Origin: Modestobacter sp.
Lineage (GTDB): Bacteria > Actinomycetota > Actinomycetes > Mycobacteriales > Geodermatophilaceae
DNA: 8,798 bases
NCBI GenBank assembly: GCA_025963425.1
Contig: JAOPUQ010000147.1
Coordinates: forward strand, 1-8,798
Direction: 5' to 3'
Shown here: positions 1 through 5,720 of the stretch, in pieces
How positions within the stretch are numbered: the stretch's first letter is position 1
Layout of the letters: the number at the start of each line of letters is the position of its first letter
The notes under the pieces: model-generated
What the model was told of the DNA's origin: nothing
Databases searched by the model: none
What the model saw: only the letters and a program-made list of their open reading frames with translations
Translations under genes and position numbers: made by a program

Positions 1-600
1 GCCGCGCTGGACGCCGACCGGGTGCGGACGGCGCTGGCCGCCGCCGGCGTGGAACTCGACATCCTCGAGGTGCACTCGCTGGCCGGCGACCGGACGACCT
101 ACCTGCAGCGCCCCGACCTCGGGCGCCGGCTCGCCGAGGGCACCCGGCTGCCGGCCGGCCCGGTCGACCTGGCGCTGGTGCTGGCCGACGGGCTGTCCCC
201 GAGGGCGGTGCACGACCACGCCGCGGGGACCGTCGCAGCGGTGCTGGAGCGGCTGCCCGGGTGGACGGTCGGGCCGCTCGTGCTGGCGCACCAGGCGCGG
301 GTGGCGCTGGGCGACCCGGTCGGCGCGGCGCTGGGAGCGCGGGTGGTCGTCGTCCTGGTGGGGGAGCGGCCGGGGCTGAGCTCGGCGGACAGCCTGGGCC
401 TCTACCTCACCTGGGGGCCGCGGCCGGGCCGGACGGACGCCGAGCGCAACTGCATCTCCAACGTCCGCCCGCCGCACGGGCTCGGGTACGCGCAGGCCGC
501 CGACACCCTCGTCGGCCTGCTGACCGCCGCACGGGAGCTGGGCGCGTCCGGTGTGGTGCTCAAGGACGAGGGGATCGCCCTGCCGCCGGGCGCCGGCTGA
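1..600 (+). CDS. eutC: Ethanolamine ammonia-lyase small subunit EutC (C-terminal part, 5' end outside window)
   Basis: EutC is the small subunit of adenosylcobalamin-dependent ethanolamine ammonia-lyase, which with EutB splits ethanolamine into acetaldehyde and ammonia in the cytoplasm. About 199 residues are visible, and the frame is open to the left edge. EutC proteins are usually 250-300 aa, so the N-terminal quarter to third is missing. GTG at 22 is internal, because family-like sequence runs through it. Recognisable family blocks are DRTTYLQRPDLGRRL (nt ~88-132), LVLADGLSP (~175-201) and the highly conserved stretch SSADSLGLYLTW (nt 382-417), followed by DAERNCISNVRP. The gene ends in TGA at 598-600. 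EutB would be expected just upstream. No microcompartment genes are visible, so this may be the simple EutBC catabolic type (inference). The following iron operon has its own regulatory site and is probably a separate unit. Confidence 0.95.
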   Translation, partial: AALDADRVRTALAAAGVELDILEVHSLAGDRTTYLQRPDLGRRLAEGTRLPAGPVDLALVLADGLSPRAVHDHAAGTVAAVLERLPGWTVGPLVLAHQARVALGDPVGAALGARVVVVLVGERPGLSSADSLGLYLTWGPRPGRTDAERNCISNVRPPHGLGYAQAADTLVGLLTAARELGASGVVLKDEGIALPPGAG

Positions 601-654
601 CCGGTCCGGCAGCCGCACCCCGACCGCGAGCGCAACGTGCCGTGGGGGCCGCTG

Positions 655-684
655 AGGACACCCGGGGACGACCGTGGTTAGGTG
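655..684 (+). promoter_or_regulatory. Candidate promoter of the iron-uptake operon
   Basis: AGGACA at 655-660 matches four of six bases of a TTGACA-type -35. It lies 18 bases before TAGGTG at 679-684, a partial match to the actinobacterial -10 TAGGAT/TANNNT. Transcription would start near 691. The -10 overlaps the iron box, the expected geometry for a repressor that blocks RNA polymerase. Both hexamers are weak matches, so the exact promoter is uncertain. Confidence 0.3.
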
Positions 685-696
685 TGCCTCACCTAC
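678..696 (+). promoter_or_regulatory. DtxR/IdeR-type iron box upstream of the ferric ABC importer
   Basis: TTAGGTGTGCCTCACCTAC matches the known 19-bp DtxR/IdeR operator TTAGGTTAGSCTAACCTAA at 15 of 19 positions by eye. It contains a perfect inverted repeat, TAGGTG / CACCTA, separated by 5 bases (679-695). It is the most A+T-rich spot in its surroundings and ends 17 bases before the GTG start of the binding-protein gene. In actinobacteria, Fe(II)-loaded DtxR/IdeR binds such boxes and represses iron-uptake genes. Its position before a ferric-iron importer strongly supports that role here. A manganese-responsive relative of the same family is a less likely reader. Confidence 0.82.
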
Positions 697-702
697 ACCA
701 AC

Positions 703-707
703 GGAGG
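703..707 (+). promoter_or_regulatory. Ribosome binding site that selects the GTG start at 714
   Basis: GGAGG at 703-707 directly abuts an ATG at 708-710, which is too close for normal initiation. It lies 6 bases before the in-frame GTG at 714-716, an ideal spacing. The GTG is therefore the likelier start, and the ATG two codons earlier is probably not used. Confidence 0.65.
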
Positions 708-713
708 ATGTAC

Positions 714-1760
714 GTGACCAGGCGCGCCCACAGCTTCGCCACAGTGATGACCACCTTGACCGTGACCGCCCTGCTCGCCGGCTGCGGTGACTCCGGGGGC
801 TCGGGGACGTCCGCGGAGTCGTCGTCCGATGCCGGGCCGCTCACCCTCTACAACGCCCAGCACGACGACCTGATCACGGCGATGGTCGACGGGTTCACCG
901 CGCAGACCGGCATCGAGGTCGAGATCCGCAGCGGTGACGACGCAGAACTGGCCAACCAGATCGTCGCGGAGGGCAAGGCCTCGCCGGCCGATGTCTTCGT
1001 CACCGAGAACAGTCCCTCGATCGACCTGGTGAGCGAGGCCGGCCTCCTGGCGCCCGTCGAGCAGGCGACGCTCGCGCAGGTGCCGAGCCGGTACAGCCCG
1101 TCCGACGGCTCCTGGGTCGGCTTCGCCGCCCGGTCGACGGTGCTGGCCTACAACAGCGGGAAGCTGACCGAGGCTCAGCTGCCGGCGTCACTGCTGGACC
1201 TGGCCGACCCGGCGTGGAAGGGGCGGTTCGGGATCGCGCCCGGTGGGGCGGACTTCCAGGCGATCGTCAGCGCCGTGCTCGCGCTGCGCGGCGAGGACGC
1301 CACCCGGACGTGGCTGGCCGGACTCAAGGCCAATGCCCAGGTGTACCAGGGGAACACTGCGGTGATGACCGCGGTGAACCAGGGCGAGATCGAGGCCGGG
1401 GTCATCTACCACTACTACTGGTACAAGGACCGGGCCGAGTCCGGGGACAACAGCGCCGACGTGGAGCTGCACTACTTCGGGAACCAGGACCCGGGGGCCT
1501 TCGTCAGCGTCTCCGGTGCCGGCGTGATCGCCTCGTCCGACCAGCCCGACGAGGCCCAGCAGCTGGTCGCCTACCTGACCAGCGCCGACGGCCAGCGGCG
1601 CTCGGCCGAGAGCACGGCCCTGGAGTACGCGGTCGGTGACGGTGTCGCGTCGGCCGACGCCCTGCCGCCCCTGGACGGGCTGCAGGCCCCGGAGGTCGAC
1701 CCGGGCACGCTCAACGGGCCGAAGGTCACCGAGTTGATGCAGGAAGCTGGTCTGCTCTGA
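714..1760 (+). CDS. fbpA: Ferric iron ABC transporter substrate-binding lipoprotein (FbpA/AfuA type)
   Basis: This is the extracytoplasmic receptor of a ferric-iron ABC importer, 348 aa from GTG 714. The N-terminus carries arginines (R3, R4), a hydrophobic stretch and the lipobox LAGC with C24 as the lipidated cysteine. A Gly/Ser-rich linker follows, so the mature protein should be anchored to the outer face of the membrane. The mature domain opens with LTLYNAQHDDL (about 43-53), a typical opening of this family. ADVFVTENSP follows near 92-101. The YHYYWY cluster at 232-237 matches the tyrosine ligands that hold Fe(III) in FbpA-like proteins. Length and layout fit a complete class II binding protein. 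It is the first gene of the importer operon and its stop overlaps the probable permease start. The DtxR/IdeR box upstream implies repression when iron is plentiful. Specificity for free Fe(III) rather than an iron chelate is inferred from the family. Confidence 0.92.
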   Translation: MTRRAHSFATVMTTLTVTALLAGCGDSGGSGTSAESSSDAGPLTLYNAQHDDLITAMVDGFTAQTGIEVEIRSGDDAELANQIVAEGKASPADVFVTENSPSIDLVSEAGLLAPVEQATLAQVPSRYSPSDGSWVGFAARSTVLAYNSGKLTEAQLPASLLDLADPAWKGRFGIAPGGADFQAIVSAVLALRGEDATRTWLAGLKANAQVYQGNTAVMTAVNQGEIEAGVIYHYYWYKDRAESGDNSADVELHYFGNQDPGAFVSVSGAGVIASSDQPDEAQQLVAYLTSADGQRRSAESTALEYAVGDGVASADALPPLDGLQAPEVDPGTLNGPKVTELMQEAGLL

Positions 1761-3364
1761 CCGCCAGCACCACCCCGACCGCAGGACCCGGCGCCCCGGC
1801 GCGCCGGGGCCTGCGGTCTTCTGCGCGCTCCGGCAGCAGCAGCCGGCTGCGGCGATCCCCGGTCCTGCTCGCGCTCGCGGTGCTCGTCGCCGCGCTCGCT
1901 CTGCTGCCGTTGGGCTACATCGTCGGCTACACCGTGGACGTCGGCTGGAGCGGCGTGCGGGAGCTGGTCCTCCGCCCCCGCGTCGGCGAGCTGTTGTGGA
2001 ACACCGCGCGCCTGGTCGCGGGCACTGTCGTCTGCTGTGTGGTCCTGGGGCTCGGGGCGGCCTGGCTCGTCGAGCGCTCCGCCGTCCCGGCCCGCCGCGT
2101 CTGGCACGTCCTGCTCGTCGCGCCGTTGGCGGTGCCCGCGTTCGTCAACAGCTACGCCTGGATCTCCCTGCTCCCCGGGCTGGACACCTACGGCGGGGCC
2201 CTGCTGGTGGTGACGCTGTCCTACTTCCCCTTCGTCTACCTGCCGGTGTCCGCGGCGTTCCGTGGGCTGGACCCGGCCCTGGAGGAGACCGCACGCGGGC
2301 TCGGCCTGGGCAGCTGGGCGGTGTTCCGGCGGGTGCAGCTGCCGCAGCTGCGGGTGGCGGTGCTCGGCGGCAGCCTGCTGGTCAGCCTGCACCTGCTCGC
2401 CGAGTTCGGGGCGCTGCAGATGCTGCGCTTCCCGACGTTCACCACGGCGATCTACGACCAGTACCGCGCCACGTTCAACGGCCCCGGTGCCACGATGCTC
2501 GCCGGGGTGCTGGTCCTCATCTGCCTGCTGCTGTTGCTGGCCGAGCTGCGGCTGCGTGGGCGGGCCGCGTACGCCGGGTCCGGCCGGGGGGCGGCTCGAC
2601 CGCACCGGGCGGTGCCGCTGGGCGGGCTCACCGTCCCCGCCGTCCTGGGCCTGACGCTGCTCGTCGCACTCGCCGTCCTCGTGCCGCTGGCCAGCCTCAC
2701 CTACTGGATGGTCACCGGGTCCTCGAGCGCCCTGCCCGTCGGCGAACTGGTAGCCACCACCGGCACCACGCTCGCGCTCGCGGGGGGTGCGGCGGTGGTC
2801 ACCACGGCGCTGGCGTTCCCCACCGGCTGGCTGGCCGTCCGTGCCCGCGGCCGGCTCGCCACGGTGCTGGAGCGCTGCACCTACCTCGGCAGTGCGGTGC
2901 CGGGCATCGTCGTGGCCCTCGCCCTGGTGACGCTGAGCATCCGTGCGACGCCGTGGCTCTACCAGACCGTGCCGGTACTGGTCGCCGCCTACACGATCCT
3001 CTTCCTGCCGCGGGCGATCGTGAACGTCCGCTCGGCCGTGGAGCAGTCGCCGCGGCTCTACGACGACGTCGCCGCCGCCCTGGGCTCCTCGGCGCTCGAC
3101 CGGCTGCGCCGGGTGACGCTGCCGCTGCTCGCCCCCGGCCTCGGTGCCGGCGCCGCCCTGGTCTTCCTGGCCGTCGTCACCGAGCTGACGGCGACCCTCC
3201 TGCTCGCCCCCACCGGGACGACGACGCTGGCGACGGCGTTCTGGTCGGCGACCAGCGGTCTGGAGTACGGCGCCGCCGCCCCGTTCGCCGTGCTCATGGT
3301 GCTGCTGTCGGCACCGGCTACGGTCCTGCTCTCCCGAGATGCCCGACGAGGTCTGACCACATGA
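1757..3364 (+). CDS. fbpB: Ferric iron ABC transporter permease, fused two-domain (FbpB type), probable CTG start
   Basis: This is the membrane channel of the importer. Two homologous half-permeases are fused in one chain, each with about six membrane helices. The two cytoplasmic EAA-type coupling loops are visible: LEETARGLGLGSWAVFRRVQLP (about residues 175-196 from the CTG start) and YDDVAAALGSSALDRLRRVTLP (about 435-456). These contact the ATPase. The start is unusual. The frame has no ATG, GTG or TTG between an in-frame stop at 1637-1639 and GTG 1880, but GTG 1880 lies inside the first hydrophobic helix and lacks a Shine-Dalgarno. CTG at 1757 overlaps the binding-protein stop (CTGA), sits 10 bases after AGGAAG (1741-1746), and adds a basic Ser/Arg-rich cytoplasmic tail before helix 1. 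That gives 535 aa, normal for the family. The 3' end overlaps the ATPase start as ATGA, implying coupled translation. Function is secure; the start is a proposal. Confidence 0.9.
   Translation: MTASTTPTAGPGAPARRGLRSSARSGSSSRLRRSPVLLALAVLVAALALLPLGYIVGYTVDVGWSGVRELVLRPRVGELLWNTARLVAGTVVCCVVLGLGAAWLVERSAVPARRVWHVLLVAPLAVPAFVNSYAWISLLPGLDTYGGALLVVTLSYFPFVYLPVSAAFRGLDPALEETARGLGLGSWAVFRRVQLPQLRVAVLGGSLLVSLHLLAEFGALQMLRFPTFTTAIYDQYRATFNGPGATMLAGVLVLICLLLLLAELRLRGRAAYAGSGRGAARPHRAVPLGGLTVPAVLGLTLLVALAVLVPLASLTYWMVTGSSSALPVGELVATTGTTLALAGGAAVVTTALAFPTGWLAVRARGRLATVLERCTYLGSAVPGIVVALALVTLSIRATPWLYQTVPVLVAAYTILFLPRAIVNVRSAVEQSPRLYDDVAAALGSSALDRLRRVTLPLLAPGLGAGAALVFLAVVTELTATLLLAPTGTTTLATAFWSATSGLEYGAAAPFAVLMVLLSAPATVLLSRDARRGLTT
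1779..1822 (+). terminator. Terminator-like intra-operon hairpin between binding protein and permease
   Basis: CCGCAGG (1779-1785) pairs with CCTGCGG (1810-1816). After one A·G mismatch, CCCGGCGC (1787-1794) pairs with GCGCCGGG (1801-1808), leaving a 6-base loop. TCTTCT (1817-1822) follows. The structure starts 19 bases after the binding-protein stop and lies inside the proposed first 22 codons of the permease. It could act as a partial terminator or as a 3' barrier stabilising the upstream message, either of which would give more receptor than channel. The T-run is broken by C, so full termination is unlikely. An alternative inner fold uses the 1794-1809 palindrome. Confidence 0.55.
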
Positions 3365-4437
3365 GTTCGCTGACCGTCCAGGACGTGACCAAGTCCTTCG
3401 GTGCCACGCCGGTCCTCACCGGCATCGACCTGCACGTGCCGAGCCGGAGCCTGACGGCACTGCTCGGGCCCTCCGGGTGCGGCAAGACGACGCTGCTCCG
3501 GCTGATCGCCGGCTTCGAGGACCCCGACACCGGGCGGATCGCCGTCGGCGACCGGACGGTCACCGGGGCCGGGCGCGGGGTGCCCGCCCGCCGGCGGGGG
3601 ATCGGCTTCGTGCCCCAGGAGGGCGGGCTCTTTCCGCATCTGACCGTGGCCGCCAACGTCGGGTTCGGGCTGCCCCGGCGGGAACGCCGGGACCGTGGCC
3701 GGGTGCGGGACCTGCTCGCGCTGGTCGGCCTGGACGCCGCGCTCGCCGAGCGCCATCCGCACCAGCTCTCCGGCGGCCAGCAGCAGCGAGTGGCCCTGGC
3801 GCGTGCGCTGGCGCCGCGGCCGTCACTGGTGCTGCTCGACGAGCCGTTCTCCTCCCTGGACGCGGCGCTGCGGGAGGACACCCGTCAGGCCGTCGCCGAG
3901 GCGCTGCGCGCCAGCGGGGCCACCGCCGTGCTCGTGACGCACGACCAGGCCGAGGCGCTGTCGATGGCCGACCAGGTGGCGGTCATGCGCGGGGGGCGGC
4001 TGGTGCAGTTCGCCGATCCGCAGACGCTCTACCGGCACCCCCTGGACCTCGACATCGCCACCTTCGTCGGTGACTCCGTGGTGCTGGACGCCGACGTCCG
4101 CGGCGGGCGGGCGCACTGCGCCCTCGGCGTGCTCCCGCTCGAGCGGCCGGGCCCCGAGGGGGCCATCCGGATCCTGCTGCGGCCCGAGCAGTTGCAGCTG
4201 GGCGAACCCACCGGGGCGGCGCCGACCGCACGGGTGCACAGCGTCGACTTCTACGGCCACGACGCGCGCGTGCTGCTCGACCTGCCCTCGGGGCTGCGGG
4301 TCACCGCGCGGCTGGACGGCCACGAGTTGCCCGCCGACGGCGCGGAGGTCTCCATCTCGGTGACGGGGGCGGCGCTGGCGTTCCCGGCCGGCCCGGCCGC
4401 CGAGGTCGGGCGCCGGGAGCTCACCGGCCCCCGCTGA
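3361..4437 (+). CDS. fbpC: Ferric iron ABC transporter ATPase (FbpC type)
   Basis: This is the ATP-hydrolysing subunit that powers iron import from the cytoplasmic face, 358 aa. All nucleotide-binding motifs are intact and in order: Walker A GPSGCGKTT (36-44), Q-loop VPQEGGLF with Q86, signature LSGGQQQR (136-143), Walker B LVLLDEP ending at D160-E161, D-loop SSLD (164-167) and the switch histidine H194 in VTHDQAEA. The C-terminal 150 or so residues form the MalK-like regulatory extension. ILLRPEQLQLG and the following beta-rich stretch look like a TOBE domain, as in FbpC, PotA and MalK. The ATG overlaps the permease stop as ATGA, so translation is probably coupled. Position and partners, rather than the ATPase alone, define the substrate as iron. 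The last codons form the left arm of a hairpin. Confidence 0.93.
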   Translation: MSSLTVQDVTKSFGATPVLTGIDLHVPSRSLTALLGPSGCGKTTLLRLIAGFEDPDTGRIAVGDRTVTGAGRGVPARRRGIGFVPQEGGLFPHLTVAANVGFGLPRRERRDRGRVRDLLALVGLDAALAERHPHQLSGGQQQRVALARALAPRPSLVLLDEPFSSLDAALREDTRQAVAEALRASGATAVLVTHDQAEALSMADQVAVMRGGRLVQFADPQTLYRHPLDLDIATFVGDSVVLDADVRGGRAHCALGVLPLERPGPEGAIRILLRPEQLQLGEPTGAAPTARVHSVDFYGHDARVLLDLPSGLRVTARLDGHELPADGAEVSISVTGAALAFPAGPAAEVGRRELTGPR

Positions 4438-4449
4438 CGCGGGGGCCGG
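4424..4449. terminator. Perfect 11-bp hairpin at the end of the iron operon
   Basis: CCGGCCCCCGC (4424-4434) and GCGGGGGCCGG (4439-4449) are perfect reverse complements around a TGAC loop. The ATPase stop codon TGA (4435-4437) lies in the loop. The hairpin sits in front of the 33-base gap between this operon and the convergent SDR gene, so it could slow polymerase from either side. No T-run follows on either strand, so it is a stem-only, actinobacterial-style candidate terminator. Confidence 0.6.
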
Positions 4450-4470
4450 CCGCCGCCGACGCCCACGAGC

Positions 4471-5355
4471 TCAGACGGTCGCGTACGACCCGGAGCGAAG
4501 CTCGTCCAGCATCGAGGGACCCGTCGGCTGCCAGCCCAGCTCGCTGCGGGCCCTGGCGCCGGTCGCCTGCTGATCCAGGTCCAGCGCGGCGGCCAGCGGA
4601 CCCAGGCGGGCCTCGGTGTCCTGCCGGGAGGAGCCGACCACCCGGCCGTCGCCCCCGGTGCCGCGGCTGGCGGCCTCGCCGATCTCGCGCACCGTCGGGT
4701 TCTGGCCGTTCACCCCGAGGTAGTACGAGCCGGGCGCGGCCGAGGCGAGCGCCAGCGCGTACAGCCGGCCCAGGTCGTCGGCCTGCACGGTCGTCCAGTG
4801 CTGGTCGCCACTGCCGGGCAGCACCAGTGCGCCGTCGTCGTCCCGTGGCCCGCCGAGCACGACGTTGGGCAGGCCGAGGCCGCGGCCGTAGACGATGCCG
4901 GGGGCGATCACGACCGAGCGGACGCCGTCGTCGGCCGCGGCACGCACCCGGGCGTTCAGCGGCACCCGCCAGGCGGTCAGCTGCGGCGGGTCGAACGGGG
5001 TGTCCTCGTCGACCGTGCCCGCGCCGTGCACCCAGACGCCGCTGGTGTGCACGTACGGCTTGCCGGAGCCGGCCAGCGCACCGAGAACGGCATCCAGCAG
5101 CCCGGCGTCGAGCTCGGCGTCGGTGCCGTCGGCGGCCGCGGCGGTGTGGATGACCCCGTCCGCCGTCGTGGCGGCGGCGGCGAGCACGGCGGTGTCGGTG
5201 AGGTCGCCGCGCACGACGGTCGCGCCGGCGGCCTCCAGCGCCCTCGACGAGTCGTCACTGCGGGCGAGCGCGGTGACGGTGTGTCCGTCGGCCAGCAGGG
5301 CCGACAGGACCGAGGAACCCACGAGACCGGTGCCACCGGTGAGGAAGACGTCCAT
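4471..5355 (-). CDS. NAD(P)-dependent epimerase/dehydratase-like extended SDR protein
   Basis: A 294-aa Rossmann-fold protein of the extended short-chain dehydrogenase/epimerase group. The dinucleotide-binding motif TGGTGLVG is at residues 6-13. VVRGDLTD near 47-54 is the usual adenine-side Asp motif, and VIHTAAA follows near 68-74. HTSGVWVHG (about 103-111) and VIAPGIVYGRG (about 148-158) are typical of NAD-dependent epimerase family oxidoreductases. I do not find a clear YxxxK catalytic pair: the expected region reads TAWRVPLNARVRAAAD. It may therefore be a binding or regulatory member or use another residue; the substrate is unknown. ATG at 5353-5355 is preceded on the minus strand by GGAGGGA with a 12-base spacing. 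The gene ends convergent to the iron operon. It lies 62 bases downstream of a small membrane-protein gene on the same strand and may be cotranscribed with it. Confidence 0.83.
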   Translation of the reverse strand: MDVFLTGGTGLVGSSVLSALLADGHTVTALARSDDSSRALEAAGATVVRGDLTDTAVLAAAATTADGVIHTAAAADGTDAELDAGLLDAVLGALAGSGKPYVHTSGVWVHGAGTVDEDTPFDPPQLTAWRVPLNARVRAAADDGVRSVVIAPGIVYGRGLGLPNVVLGGPRDDDGALVLPGSGDQHWTTVQADDLGRLYALALASAAPGSYYLGVNGQNPTVREIGEAASRGTGGDGRVVGSSRQDTEARLGPLAAALDLDQQATGARARSELGWQPTGPSMLDELRSGSYATV

Positions 5356-5402
5356 GCCCCGGTCAAGTCCCTCCGGCGGCGTCCTCTTCCCGCAGCGGAG
5401 GG

Positions 5403-5417
5403 CCCGGCGCGCCGGGG
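5403..5417. repeat. GC palindrome, identical to one inside the iron operon
   Basis: CCCGGCGCGCCGGG (5403-5416) is a perfect 14-base palindrome. With the next G, the 15-mer is identical to 1795-1809 in the intra-operon hairpin. Here it lies right after the stop of the 94-aa gene and before the SDR gene. It could fold as a 5-bp stem with a CGCG loop. It may be chance in DNA this G+C-rich. Confidence 0.4.
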
Positions 5418-5702
5418 TCAGCGACGCACGAGCTTGCCCACCGCCATCGCCTTGCTGAGCAGGGCCTCCATCGGGTGGCGCTCCGGTGGCCCCACCGTGA
5501 CCGGCCAGTCGGGCACCAGGTCCGGATCGGCGCCGATCGTGGTCGCTGCCTCCTCGGTCACGGCGGTGGCCCGGTTGTGCAGCCGGTCGCGTACGTCGTC
5601 GGGCGAGTACGCCCGCCGGTGCCGTTCGTGCCGGACCAGAACGGCGCCGGTTGCCGCAACTCCGGCAAGACCGGCGACTCCGAGGAGCTTCCAGGGGCGC
5701 AT
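5418..5702 (-). CDS. Small single-pass membrane protein of unknown function (94 aa)
   Basis: I do not recognise a family. The protein starts MRPWKLLGVAGLAGVAATGAV: an N-terminal hydrophobic segment (about residues 6-23) is followed at once by a basic patch, RHERHRR (24-30). The positive-inside rule then predicts a short outer N-terminus and a cytoplasmic tail. The remaining 64 residues are soluble and charged, with a short helix-like stretch (DDVRDRLHNRATAVTEEAAT) and a basic C-terminus ending KLVRR. It has no lipobox. ATG 5700-5702 has no Shine-Dalgarno, but TACCGT lies 7 bases upstream on the minus strand, which fits a leaderless message. Longer upstream extension of the frame would run antisense through the NlpC/P60-like gene and is rejected. 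The gene is divergent from that gene with 18 bases between start codons, and the SDR gene follows it. Confidence 0.68.
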   Translation of the reverse strand: MRPWKLLGVAGLAGVAATGAVLVRHERHRRAYSPDDVRDRLHNRATAVTEEAATTIGADPDLVPDWPVTVGPPERHPMEALLSKAMAVGKLVRR

Positions 5703-5708
5703 GTCGCC

Positions 5709-5715
5709 TACGGTA
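5709..5715. promoter_or_regulatory. Shared symmetric -10 element for two divergent leaderless genes
   Basis: TACGGTA reads TACGGT on the plus strand (5709-5714) and TACCGT on the minus strand (5715-5710). Both fit TANNNT. The plus -10 ends 6 bases before GTG 5721 and the minus -10 ends 7 bases before ATG 5702. This is the -10-to-start distance expected when transcription begins at the first base of the start codon. Neither gene has a Shine-Dalgarno. I see no convincing -35 on either side, as is common for leaderless actinobacterial promoters. Confidence 0.5.
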
Positions 5716-5720
5716 TCGGC

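Noticed and set aside
594..615. CGGCTG/CAGCCG inverted repeat at the eutC stop as a terminator
   Set aside because: Only a 6-bp stem with a 10-base loop and no T-run; too weak to call.
261..713. N-terminal extension of the binding-protein frame back to 261
   Set aside because: It runs through eutC in another frame and would bury the lipoprotein signal peptide in the middle of the protein. GTG 714 with GGAGG gives a proper signal peptide.
1571..2605. Long minus-strand open frame opposite the permease
   Set aside because: Low-complexity Gln/Arg/Pro/Gly-rich translation without domains; antisense shadow of a clear permease gene in high-GC DNA.
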